DNA from: Lachnospiraceae bacterium AB2028 | Lineage (GTDB): Bacteria; Bacillota; Clostridia; Lachnospirales; Lachnospiraceae | Reading direction: 5' to 3' | Length of the DNA: 64,000 nt | Assembly: GCA_000621425.1 (NCBI GenBank) | Contig: JHYJ01000015.1 | Coordinates: 1-64,000 of the forward strand | Shown: positions 7,427 to 15,135 of the stretch, piece after piece | Layout: every line of letters begins with the position of its first letter | How positions within the stretch are numbered: the stretch's first letter is position 1 | The notes under the pieces: generated by a model | Seen by the model: only the letters and a program-made list of their open reading frames with translations | Told to the model about the DNA's origin: nothing | The model's database searches: none | Made by a program: the position numbers and the translations under genes

Positions 7427-9532
7427 ATGAAGAAAAGGGGTGCGTCGCTTTCTGTAAAGTTCATCGCAGGCTTTGTGGTGCTGGGGCTGATCATCAGCAT
7501 AATCAGCATCTGCTATGGCTTTGACAAATACAAGGTCAGCGTAGAGCAGAGCTATAACGATAACGGCTACCAGATAGCGCGGATAGTAAGGACCATAATA
7601 ACCGACGAAGAGATAAAGCACTATGCGGAATTCGTAAAGGGTGACGTCAATAAGGAAGCCTGTGCGAAAGAGGCTTCTACGGAAAGATATCTTGAGATAG
7701 AGGAAGAACTTTCCCAGCTAAGGGAAGCAACCGGGGCCAATGATATCTATGTGGGTTATATCGACCTGAAGGAATTGCATTCCTATCAGGGTACCAAAGA
7801 GGGATGGTATCCCCTTAGATATATGTTTGATGTGTATGAGAAACCGGAACTTAAGTACACCCTGGGTGATGCCAGTGCCATCAATCCTGAATTTATAGAA
7901 GACTGTGACGATATCATGACTACGGGTGAACGTCCGACGAACCATTTTGTATCACAGAGTGAGTACGGCTATAACACATCGGCACTGATGCCCGTGCTGA
8001 TAGACGGTGAAGTGGTAGCGATCATAGATGTTGAAATTCCTATGGCCACGCTGCAGGCAGAAATTTACGAGCATATTTCCGGTACGGTTTTTACCATTGT
8101 GGCGGTGATCGTAGTTTTCATGGCAGCATATATACTCTGGTTCCATCGCAGGGTAATAGACCCCATCAAGCGGGTTTCGTCAGAGGCTGAAGCCTTTACT
8201 TTGGAAATTGCAAAGGATTCCGAAGATATAGGGTATACCTTGTCGGATAAGCTTTTGAATATACGGACCGGGGACGAAATAGAGCTGTTAGCCAGATCCG
8301 TATATAACATGGAAAAAAATATAGACGAAGCCACTAAGGACTTAGTCAGGGTGACAAAAGAGTCTGAAAGGGAAAAGGCAGAGCTTAGCATAGCAAATAA
8401 GATACAGAAGGATATACTTCCGACAGTTTATCCTGCTTTTCCGGACAGGCATGAGTTTGATATATCTGCATCAATGACACCGGCAAGGATGGTGGGGGGC
8501 GACTTCTATGATTATTTTTTCATAGACGAGTCACATCTGGTAATGGTAATAGCGGATGTTACCGGCAAGGGAATTCCTGCGGCGCTATTTATGATCATAG
8601 CAAAGACTATGATAAAGAACAGGGCAATGTCCGGAGGACTGCCGTCAGAGATACTATTTGATGCAAACAACCAGCTGCATGAAGGCAACGACTCAAAGAT
8701 GTTCGTGACCGTATGGCTGGGAATACTTGATATAAATACGGGCGTGCTTATGTCTGCCAATGCCGGGCATGAGTATCCCATAATCATGGGACAGGATAAG
8801 GAATACAGACTGCTAAAGGATCGTCACGGACTGGTGATGGGACTCAGGCAGAATATAAAGTATACCGATACGGAGACAGTACTTTCACCGGGAGATACAG
8901 TGTTTGTTTATACCGACGGTGTGCCTGATGCGGAAAGTGCAGAAGGTAAAGCCTTTGGAATGGAGAGGCTCCTTGGTGTACTGAATTCCGGTAAGGAGAG
9001 AAATGTTCCGGATACACTGAATGCCGTCCTTGATTCTGTAAAGGCATACTCGGATATGGACTCACAGTTTGATGATATCACTATGCTCTGCGTGCGTTAT
9101 ACGGGAGATGAGAGCGGTAAGTACAAAGAACTCACACTTCCTGCGGTCATAGAGAATGCACCTGTGGCGATGGAATTCTTAGAGAAAGAATTAAAAAGAG
9201 TCCGTTGCGGAGACAAGCTGAACAGACGAATTGTTCTGGCAATGGAAGAACTCTTTGTAAATGTTGTTTCCTATGCGTATCCTGATGGAGAGGGAAATAT
9301 AAATCTGAAGTTAAGCTATCCGGCGCTTGGTACGGTTCAGATAGAAATCACTGACAGCGGAGTGATGTACAATCCATTAACGAAACCTGATCCTGATATG
9401 GAGATTCCTTTGAAAAAGAGAGGCAAGGGCGGAATGGGAATATATCTGGCCAAGAAGATAATGGATGAAATGGAATATGAGTATAAGGAAGGCTGTAATC
9501 ACCTGACAATGAGAAAGCGTTATGTGGTATAG
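7427..9532 (+). CDS. membrane SpoIIE-type PP2C phosphatase fused to an RsbW-like ATPase domain
   Basis: The ATG at 7427 gives a 701-residue protein, preferred over longer readings that overlap the STAS gene. A transmembrane helix (about 8-30) precedes an extracellular sensor region, and a second helix lies near 215-240, followed by a HAMP-like linker. The SpoIIE/PP2C domain shows GGDFYDYF, DVTGKG and DDITML with the metal-binding aspartates. The last 135 residues are a GHKL ATPase of the anti-sigma kinase class (EELFVNVVSYAY N-box, ITDSGVMYNP, GKGGMGIYL). One chain therefore carries both the kinase-like and phosphatase parts that act on a STAS protein. It starts four bases after the STAS stop. 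Confidence 0.88.
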   Translation: MKKRGASLSVKFIAGFVVLGLIISIISICYGFDKYKVSVEQSYNDNGYQIARIVRTIITDEEIKHYAEFVKGDVNKEACAKEASTERYLEIEEELSQLREATGANDIYVGYIDLKELHSYQGTKEGWYPLRYMFDVYEKPELKYTLGDASAINPEFIEDCDDIMTTGERPTNHFVSQSEYGYNTSALMPVLIDGEVVAIIDVEIPMATLQAEIYEHISGTVFTIVAVIVVFMAAYILWFHRRVIDPIKRVSSEAEAFTLEIAKDSEDIGYTLSDKLLNIRTGDEIELLARSVYNMEKNIDEATKDLVRVTKESEREKAELSIANKIQKDILPTVYPAFPDRHEFDISASMTPARMVGGDFYDYFFIDESHLVMVIADVTGKGIPAALFMIIAKTMIKNRAMSGGLPSEILFDANNQLHEGNDSKMFVTVWLGILDINTGVLMSANAGHEYPIIMGQDKEYRLLKDRHGLVMGLRQNIKYTDTETVLSPGDTVFVYTDGVPDAESAEGKAFGMERLLGVLNSGKERNVPDTLNAVLDSVKAYSDMDSQFDDITMLCVRYTGDESGKYKELTLPAVIENAPVAMEFLEKELKRVRCGDKLNRRIVLAMEELFVNVVSYAYPDGEGNINLKLSYPALGTVQIEITDSGVMYNPLTKPDPDMEIPLKKRGKGGMGIYLAKKIMDEMEYEYKEGCNHLTMRKRYVV

Positions 9533-9555
9533 CGAAAGGGGGAGGTTTGAAAGAC

Positions 9556-10158
9556 ATGCTTGAGTTTGATGACCTGCAGGGGCAGGGAATAAATGTTGAT
9601 GAAGGCATAGGCTTTACCGGAAGCAAAGAAAAATATCTTGCTGCGCTGCAGAGATTTTACAGAAGGGCAGAAAAAAATATTGAGTCAATCAGTGATGATT
9701 CATCCCGGAAAAAAGGTGATGAACTGACGATAACGGTTCACGCACTTAAGAGCAATGCCAGGATGATAGGTGCCGACAGGCTGGGTTCTATTGCAGAAGA
9801 GATGGAACTTTCCGGCAAGGCGGGAGATTATGATAAGCAGTTATCTTTAACAGATGAATTGCTTGGTGAGTATCGGAAAGTGCTGGATATCATAAAGCCT
9901 TATGGAGAGATGCAGGAGGTTCATCCCTCATCTGAAATCTCAGCAGATGAGGCAACGCGGGCCGGAAAAGCCTTGATAGATGCACTGGAGGATTATGATG
10001 ATGAGGCAGCATTGGAACAGCTGCATATACTGATGCATTACCCATTCAGGTTTACTCTTATCAATGTGCTTAAGAATGCTGAGGCTGATATTAAAGACTT
10101 TGAATATACTGAGGCTTTGCTGAAAGCAAGACGGGTAATAAGTCAGATAGAGGATTAA
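9556..10158 (+). CDS. HPt (histidine phosphotransfer) domain protein
   Basis: About 200 residues. The N-terminal half is a four-helix HPt domain with VHALKSNARMIGA, His62 being the phosphorylatable residue. The C-terminal half (from about 125) is helical and acidic and unassigned. I place the start at the ATG 10 bases after GGAGG (9541-9545); a TTG at 9547 lies too close to that ribosome site. It is the last gene of the exporter and partner-switch run. Its phosphodonor is not obvious here; the histidine kinase at 62496 is one distant candidate. Confidence 0.8.
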   Translation: MLEFDDLQGQGINVDEGIGFTGSKEKYLAALQRFYRRAEKNIESISDDSSRKKGDELTITVHALKSNARMIGADRLGSIAEEMELSGKAGDYDKQLSLTDELLGEYRKVLDIIKPYGEMQEVHPSSEISADEATRAGKALIDALEDYDDEAALEQLHILMHYPFRFTLINVLKNAEADIKDFEYTEALLKARRVISQIED

Positions 10159-10230
10159 TGATATTTCTGTATTAGGATGCACAGAAGTACAGTGATGACA
10201 GATTTGAGATGATTTTGAAATAGAAAATAT

Positions 10231-10253
10231 TTGTTATATAAGTAATATAACAA
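10231..10253. promoter_or_regulatory. inverted repeat upstream of the LytTR gene
   Basis: TTGTTATAT (10231-10239) and ATATAACAA (10245-10253) form a perfect 9-bp inverted repeat around AAGTA. It sits 21 bases before the LytTR start and could be an operator or a short hairpin in the leader. It differs from the direct-repeat sites of the LytTR promoters. A related ATATTGTTA/TAACAATAT repeat occurs at 18636-18664. Confidence 0.4.
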
Positions 10254-10274
10254 CAACTATTTAGTGAGGGGAAA

Positions 10275-10754
10275 ATGTCGGATTTAGTTGATATCAAATT
10301 GATAATTGATAAGGAGTGGCCAAAGCTTACTGTTTTTATCAAGAACAATGAACGTAATGAGGATGTAGAGGGAATCATTGCAGCTGTCCAGTCATACTCT
10401 GAAAAGAAAGTGCCGATGATAGCGGCTTACTTTAAGGGGAGCCTGGTAATGCTTCCACAGAGAAAGATACTCAGATTCTTTGTGGATAACAGAAAGGTGA
10501 TGGTTCAGACTTCTGAGCGTACTTATGAAACAAAGAAACCTTTGTATGAGATTGAGGAAGTGCTTGATAAAAAAAGATTTGTGCGTATATCCCAGTCAGA
10601 GACAATAAACATACGAAGGGTGAAGAATTTTGATTTCTCAGCGGCCGGAACTATAGGCGTGGAGCTGGAGAACGGAGAAAATACCTGGGTTGCAAGAAGA
10701 AGAATGAAAGATGTGAGAGCATTGCTTGCAGGCGGAAAAGCAGAGGAAAACTAA
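10275..10754 (+). CDS. LytTR-family DNA-binding regulator
   Basis: A 159-residue protein with no receiver domain. The C-terminal about 100 residues are a LytTR DNA-binding domain (ILRFFVDNRKVMVQT, RFVRISQSETINIRRV, then VARRRMKDV). LytTR proteins bind two 9-12 bp direct repeats one or two helical turns apart. The four direct-repeat promoters in this locus, spaced 21 bp, are its likely targets. It is followed two bases later by a DUF3021 membrane protein. Such LytTR plus membrane-inhibitor pairs (LytTR regulatory systems, for example HdrRM and BrsRM of Streptococcus mutans) control bacteriocin genes. Confidence 0.88.
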   Translation: MSDLVDIKLIIDKEWPKLTVFIKNNERNEDVEGIIAAVQSYSEKKVPMIAAYFKGSLVMLPQRKILRFFVDNRKVMVQTSERTYETKKPLYEIEEVLDKKRFVRISQSETINIRRVKNFDFSAAGTIGVELENGENTWVARRRMKDVRALLAGGKAEEN

Positions 10755-10756
10755 GT

Positions 10757-11191
10757 ATGAAAGATATTAAGGCTAAATTGGTGAATAAATGTCTGGTAGG
10801 GGCGTTGGTCGGAATGATGATCCCGCTGATCATATATCTGTTTGGTGGTTATGGCATGGAGATGCTTACAAACAGGCCTTTATTTATCGCACAGTTCATC
10901 GGTTCAGCTGTCTTGGGGACAATTGCCGTGGGTGGTACTGTTGTATATGAGATAGAGAGCTGGGGATTGAGGCGGGCGTCATTTGCGCACTATCTTGTTA
11001 CTTTGGCTGCATTTATTTTTACCAATCTGGTTTTAAGGTGGTTTGATTCAACTAAATATCTGCTGTTTGCGTTAGGGTCTTTTACAGTGGTATACCTGGC
11101 AATATGGGTAGTTGTGTGCATCGCAAGTGCTGCGGAGATAAAGAAAATGAACAGATATCTGCAGCAGATGGGTGAAGACGAGGAAAATTGA
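10757..11191 (+). CDS. DUF3021-type four-helix membrane protein, LytTR partner
   Basis: A 144-residue protein with four predicted membrane helices (about 11-31, 44-64, 75-94, 104-124) and a charged cytoplasmic tail (KKMNRYLQQMGEDEEN). Size, topology and its place two bases behind a LytTR gene match the DUF3021 family. In analogous LytTR regulatory systems the membrane partner restrains the DNA-binding protein, so I infer an inhibitory role. Promoter B begins 10 bp after its stop. Confidence 0.8.
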   Translation: MKDIKAKLVNKCLVGALVGMMIPLIIYLFGGYGMEMLTNRPLFIAQFIGSAVLGTIAVGGTVVYEIESWGLRRASFAHYLVTLAAFIFTNLVLRWFDSTKYLLFALGSFTVVYLAIWVVVCIASAAEIKKMNRYLQQMGEDEEN

Positions 11192-11200
11192 CCGGTTTTG

Positions 11201-11269
11201 ACCACTTGGACATTAAAATCGACCGACTGCGCAGGATTTATGGAAAAGGGTTTTGACGGCTGATATAGT
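11201..11269 (+). promoter_or_regulatory. LytTR-type promoter B: two 12-bp direct repeats plus -10 box
   Basis: ACCACTTGGACA (11201-11212) and ACCGACTGCGCA (11222-11233) start 21 bp apart. TATAGT (11264-11269) follows after exactly 30 bp. The downstream repeat is the better match, differing from that of promoter A at a single base. It would drive the fourth leader gene with a leader of about 65 bases. Confidence 0.68.
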
Positions 11270-11342
11270 AAAACTATCGAAACGAGGAACCGGAAAGAAT
11301 AAAAAACCGGAAAACTAAAATCTAAAAATGGAGGACAAAGAT

Positions 11343-11594
11343 ATGACAGATGTGAATAAGAAAATGGACGACAGCGTAATGGCACAGGCAAACGGCGGAA
11401 CAGGCGCGAAGCTTACACAGTATGACGACTACGGCACAATTATATCCAAGACTGATGACGGCTACCTTGTAAAGCTTGACAGCGGTGCAGAGATAACAGT
11501 GGTATACGAAGCAAAGCATATAATCCCAAATGGAACAAGAGTAGGCTTGATACTGCTTGCCGGCGGCTGGGGCATGGAAGAACTTAAAGATTGA
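11343..11594 (+). CDS. double-glycine leader secreted protein 4 (paralogue of protein 3)
   Basis: From the ATG at 11343, eight bases after GGAGG, an 83-residue protein is read with leader MDDSVMAQANGG (Gly-Gly at 18-19) and a mature part of about 64 residues. An upstream in-frame ATG at 11328 overlaps the ribosome site and is less likely. Shared features with the protein at 1869: GTIISKTDDGYLVKLDSG, then HIIPNGTRVGLI, then GGWGMEEL. The gene has its own LytTR-type promoter and stands apart from the other three, so copies may be differentially expressed. Cleavage and export by the ABC protein at 2701 are inferred. Confidence 0.72.
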   Translation: MTDVNKKMDDSVMAQANGGTGAKLTQYDDYGTIISKTDDGYLVKLDSGAEITVVYEAKHIIPNGTRVGLILLAGGWGMEELKD

Positions 11595-11696
11595 AACATA
11601 GATAATGCTGAAGAGTAACTAAATAAGGGGTGGTTGTCGGTGTAGATGATACAAAATGACAGCCATCCTGTCTTATAAAGAAATGGGGTGTATTAA

Positions 11697-12200
11697 ATGG
11701 ATAAGAAAAAGAGTTTCACCGGAAAAATGGCAAAATTCGCAGGGGTCATTGGGGTATTTACCATAGTATGTGCAGTATTATGTATCATAGGTGCTGTTAT
11801 GGGTTTTGCAATGAACGGTTTTATCAATCAGTATTATGCAGATCCGGAAAATATGAAAGCAGTAGCCGGTTCCCTTAATGCTGATATGGGAGTTTTCAGC
11901 ATACTTCCATTTGAATCCATCAAAGCAGCCGGAAATTACGGAGTATATTTTGGACTTCAGTTATTATGTGCAGCAGTTATCTGCGGTGTATATGTATATC
12001 TGTTCTTCACGCTGAAGAAGGTGCTTTCAAATATCGCTGATACCGGAGCTGCGTTCACAGAAGCTGAAGCAGGCAGCTATAAGGTAAATTTCATTGTTAT
12101 CACAGTTATCTTCGTATTGTTTGAAGGACTGGCTGCAGGTGTAGTCGTGGGAATGATCTTATGCGGACTATATAGTGTATCTGTGGCAGCAAGAAAATAA
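11697..12200 (+). CDS. four-helix membrane protein, possibly DUF2975-like
   Basis: A 167-residue integral membrane protein with hydrophobic stretches at about 14-38, 78-102, 120-142 and 143-163. The segment VLSNIADTGAAFTEAEA between the second and third helices resembles the loop of DUF2975-type membrane proteins. I regard this as a weak family call. GGGGTG near 11685 serves as ribosome site. It stands between the fourth leader gene and a strong terminator, and could be a membrane partner or self-protection protein for the secretion locus, but nothing in it shows this. Confidence 0.6.
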   Translation: MDKKKSFTGKMAKFAGVIGVFTIVCAVLCIIGAVMGFAMNGFINQYYADPENMKAVAGSLNADMGVFSILPFESIKAAGNYGVYFGLQLLCAAVICGVYVYLFFTLKKVLSNIADTGAAFTEAEAGSYKVNFIVITVIFVLFEGLAAGVVVGMILCGLYSVSVAARK

Positions 12201-12222
12201 AAATGCTATAAAGTGATAGAGT

Positions 12223-12256
12223 AAATTCCCCTGGTGAGGTACCAGGGGAATTTTTT
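12223..12256 (+). terminator. rho-independent terminator
   Basis: A 13-bp perfect stem, AAATTCCCCTGGT (12223-12235) with ACCAGGGGAATTT (12241-12253), loop GAGGT and a T run ending at 12256. It ends the plus-strand transcripts and lies between convergent genes. It may also work weakly in the other direction. Confidence 0.9.
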
Positions 12257-12268
12257 GTGTTAAGAAGA

Positions 12269-13018
12269 TTAGGTAGCCTGACCCGCTTTCTTTACAGAGA
12301 CTATTAGTACTATCGTTGCTGTAATGATCATCATTAATGCTATATGTTGGGACGATGACAGTCCGTCAGGCCAGATGCCCCTGGCTTTATCCCCCCTGAA
12401 GAATTCAAGCGCGAAACGGCATATGCCATAACTGATAAGATAAATCTCCGTGGTATGGTTGTCGTTTTTTCTTATTTTCTGTATGACCATCAGCATGATG
12501 AATATCAGAAGGTTGCAGAAACTTTCGATGATCTGTACCGGAAACAGTGTAACTCCCGGGAACTTTATGTTAGGTATCCCCCATGACGACACTATACCGT
12601 AACAGCAACCGCTCATGGCACAGCCTATCCTGCCAAAAATATGGAACAGTGGTATTGATGGTGTCATATAGTCCACTACTTTCCGTACCGGGTAATGCCT
12701 AATGCATGCAAAGAGGGCACTGCCAAGCAGTACCCCCATCATGCCACCATAGAAGACTATGCCTCCGTGCATGAGATTGTCCATAATTGCATCAAGTGAT
12801 ATGCCGTCCTCGGGTATAGAGGTTATCGTATATACCAGGCGGCTTACTACGAGCATCAGTCCGATGCACATTGCAAGGCATAACAGCATATCCGCGAAGT
12901 CGAAGCTTATCTTCTCCATACGGAAGGCGTTGAACATGCATACCGCAAATATGCCAAGCGCTCCCATAAAGTAATAGGAAGAAATCTCATATCCGAAAAT
13001 TTCTATATACGGATGAAT
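12269..13018 (-). CDS. Lgt-like prolipoprotein diacylglyceryl transferase family protein
   Basis: A membrane protein with Lgt hallmarks: HGGIVFYGGMMG, FGRIGCAMSGCCYG and ALEFFRGDKARG. The Cys-rich GCCYG form marks a paralogous branch, so it may modify something other than ordinary prolipoproteins. The first ATG in frame (12967) lacks a ribosome site and would remove the conserved N-terminus. An ATT codon at 13018, seven bases after GGGGGA, restores IHPYIEIFGYEISSYYF, as in other Lgt proteins, giving 249 residues. I infer an ATT start. It is last in a minus-strand operon under promoter D. Confidence 0.8.
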   Translation of the reverse strand: MHPYIEIFGYEISSYYFMGALGIFAVCMFNAFRMEKISFDFADMLLCLAMCIGLMLVVSRLVYTITSIPEDGISLDAIMDNLMHGGIVFYGGMMGVLLGSALFACIRHYPVRKVVDYMTPSIPLFHIFGRIGCAMSGCCYGIVSSWGIPNIKFPGVTLFPVQIIESFCNLLIFIMLMVIQKIRKNDNHTTEIYLISYGICRFALEFFRGDKARGIWPDGLSSSQHIALMMIITATIVLIVSVKKAGQAT

Positions 13019-13031
13019 GGCTCAGTCCCCC

Positions 13032-13862
13032 TTAATATAATACTTCTGAGGTTTCGCCCTGGTTTACTGTTACGGATGGGCTTACTATCTCGCTTGAGTA
13101 GGAAGAGTCTACAACTGACATGGACACATTTACAGCATCAGCAGCTGTAAATGTCAGACCGGTATCTCCGCCATAAAAACTGCCCTTCCAGGTAAGGAGT
13201 ATATTTCCGTTTTCATCTGTTTCAGATATAAGGTCAACTCCGGGTTGTGGTGTCATTATACCCTTCCAGTTTTCAGGAGTAGCATCTTCACCTACGTTAA
13301 GGTAGAACTCACCGGGCTGCCAGCCTGCATCCGCAAGCTTCTTGGAAATGACAGCCTTGACTTCAAATATGGCACTGTCACCGTCACCGCTTATCCAGGA
13401 TACGGAAGTGATGACAGGATTATCCAGCTGGGTAAGATCGATTTCGGATGTATCTTCGGTTGTTTCTGTTGCCGGATCCGAGGTCTCGTCCGTTGTATTC
13501 TCCGTAGCCGGCTCTTCCACATCGTTTGTAACATTTTCCTGAGTATCAGACTTTATGACCTCGATACTGGTTACTTTGACATGCGGATCTTCCATGAGTT
13601 TAAGACATTCCTTTTTTGTCATTTCCTCAACAGTATCATAATGACCTCCGTTGCAGTCGCATCCGTCGCAATAACCGGGTTCATCATACATGACTTTGAC
13701 CCGGTCATCATCTTTCAGCGGATCCAGCACTTCTTTCCAGTCCGTATTACTGTCGGCATAAACAACATTATTCCCGCTTACGGAAGACACTCCCAGTGCC
13801 GTCCCTCCAAGCAGACCAAACATCAGCACACCTGTCAGTGTTTTTTTGACTACATTTTTCAT
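13032..13862 (-). CDS. secreted protein with N-terminal Cys cluster, function unknown
   Basis: Taking the ATG at 13862 (GAGG nine bases before it; a GTG at 13877 overlaps the ribosome site) gives 276 residues. A Sec signal peptide ends near VVYADS, with no lipobox. Then come a Cys cluster YCDGCDCNGG (four residues of a possible metal site), a T/E-rich linker (about 108-145) that looks disordered, and a C-terminal beta-rich domain of about 130 residues. I do not recognise a family. It lies 13 bp upstream of the Lgt-like gene and 34 bp behind the HExxH membrane gene, so it is probably part of the LytTR regulon. Confidence 0.75.
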   Translation of the reverse strand: MKNVVKKTLTGVLMFGLLGGTALGVSSVSGNNVVYADSNTDWKEVLDPLKDDDRVKVMYDEPGYCDGCDCNGGHYDTVEEMTKKECLKLMEDPHVKVTSIEVIKSDTQENVTNDVEEPATENTTDETSDPATETTEDTSEIDLTQLDNPVITSVSWISGDGDSAIFEVKAVISKKLADAGWQPGEFYLNVGEDATPENWKGIMTPQPGVDLISETDENGNILLTWKGSFYGGDTGLTFTAADAVNVSMSVVDSSYSSEIVSPSVTVNQGETSEVLY

Positions 13863-13896
13863 TATTTTTTTCCTCACTTTCTTAATTACAGTATTT

Positions 13897-14754
13897 CTAA
13901 TTCAGTTTTATTCCCGGTCCGAAGACAAATATATCTATAAGTGTAAGTATTATGCCTATGGCGAAAAGTATCCAGTTGGGTTTTGAAGGAAGCTTATAGA
14001 GGAAACGGCTTTTCTTCGGCGGAAGGGTATGCATAACACCTGTAAACATAAATCCCCAGAAGAACGGCACCCACATCATATTGTAGAGCAGGCCCAGTCC
14101 GATGCTTAGATCACCGGAACCCATTGCAGGCGAGAGCACGGTAACCGCCATGCCAAGGGGATATCCTATTAAAGGCATGATAAGATGCAGCTTAAAGGCA
14201 ACACCGAGCCTTTCTTTTTTGTCCGTATGGTCTTCGATAAAATAGTGTGAAAGATAGTTGAGAAAAAAGAAAACTATCACTATTCCGCCGCCTCCGATGA
14301 TTGAAAGCACTATTCTTATAGCCGTGATCATCCCTGGGTCATCTGAAAAATGTGAAAAAACCTGTCCCCAGTCTCCGGCTCCAAAGAAGCCGCCTATCAT
14401 GAAGTAGCCAATTCCTACGGAAAGGTGAGCGCCTGTATACTGTGTAAGAAAGAGCCTGAGTGTCGGTCCCATTTTTACTTTTATAAGTATGACGGCAAGT
14501 GCTATGCCTATGATGGTATTAAGTATTGATGCACTTCCGCCGGCGACCATTATCCTGTGGAAATATGGCATACCGTCGATATTGATGCTATCAGTTATAG
14601 CATCCACTGCACCGCCGGAATAGTATGTCGGCGTGGCACCATATATAATGTATGTCAGAAGATGGAACAGCTCATGAACCGGCACTGTAAAAAAGATGGC
14701 GATCATTGCTGTGGAAATGCAGTTGATAATGGAAAAATCCTTTTTCGCTTCCAT
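13897..14754 (-). CDS. polytopic membrane protein with HExxH motif (M50-like)
   Basis: A 285-residue protein with about seven hydrophobic segments. HELFH (His27, Glu28, His31) sits in the first helix, as in intramembrane zinc metalloproteases, and AGGSASILNTIIGIALAVIL (about 71-90) resembles the second conserved region of M50 enzymes. No clear NPDG motif is seen, so activity is uncertain. GGGAGG lies shortly before the ATG. It is the first gene of the minus operon and has promoter D. Processing of a secreted or membrane product of this locus is a reasonable guess only. Confidence 0.68.
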   Translation of the reverse strand: MEAKKDFSIINCISTAMIAIFFTVPVHELFHLLTYIIYGATPTYYSGGAVDAITDSINIDGMPYFHRIMVAGGSASILNTIIGIALAVILIKVKMGPTLRLFLTQYTGAHLSVGIGYFMIGGFFGAGDWGQVFSHFSDDPGMITAIRIVLSIIGGGGIVIVFFFLNYLSHYFIEDHTDKKERLGVAFKLHLIMPLIGYPLGMAVTVLSPAMGSGDLSIGLGLLYNMMWVPFFWGFMFTGVMHTLPPKKSRFLYKLPSKPNWILFAIGIILTLIDIFVFGPGIKLN

Positions 14755-14784
14755 GATATATCCTCCCCCTGTATTTATGATAGA

Positions 14785-14853
14785 ATTATATAGTGGAAAG
14801 AAAACAGAATAGTCGCTGTGTGTATATTCTGTCGATTTTTATGTATATTCTGC
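14785..14853 (-). promoter_or_regulatory. LytTR-type promoter D: two 12-bp direct repeats plus -10 box
   Basis: On the minus strand GCAGAATATACA (14853-14842) and ACAGAATATACA (14832-14821) start 21 bp apart, and TATAAT (14790-14785) follows after exactly 30 bp. The second repeat plus flank (AAAATCGAC) matches promoter C (AAAATCAAC). It drives the HExxH, secreted and Lgt-like genes with a leader of about 25 bases. Confidence 0.68.
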
Positions 14854-14886
14854 ATTAGCATAGGAATATGGCTTTAGGGTGATTTT

Positions 14887-15135
14887 ATGGATGAAGTTAA
14901 GCTTGATATCACCGGAGTGGTGGAAAAAGACGGGAAAAAGGTATCTCATATAAGGTTTTCACGGGGTGAGGACTACGCAGAAGGTTATATCCCCGACTGT
15001 GTTTTTACCAAAGTTCAGGGATTTACGAATGAAGAGGTAGAACAGCTTACGGATTACCTGAAAGCAAATCTGACAGATCTTAAGAAAAGGGCTGCAGCCA
15101 TTAGTCCTCTTAATGCGTTTTTAGGGAAGAAATAG
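14887..15135 (+). CDS. small hypothetical protein
   Basis: An 82-residue soluble protein with an N-terminal beta-rich half (DITGVVEKDGKKVSHIRF) and a C-terminal helical half (about 50-75). I know no family for it. AGGGTGA lies about four bases before the ATG. Its stop codon abuts the patatin start directly, so the two are translationally coupled and probably work together. Confidence 0.6.
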   Translation: MDEVKLDITGVVEKDGKKVSHIRFSRGEDYAEGYIPDCVFTKVQGFTNEEVEQLTDYLKANLTDLKKRAAAISPLNAFLGKK

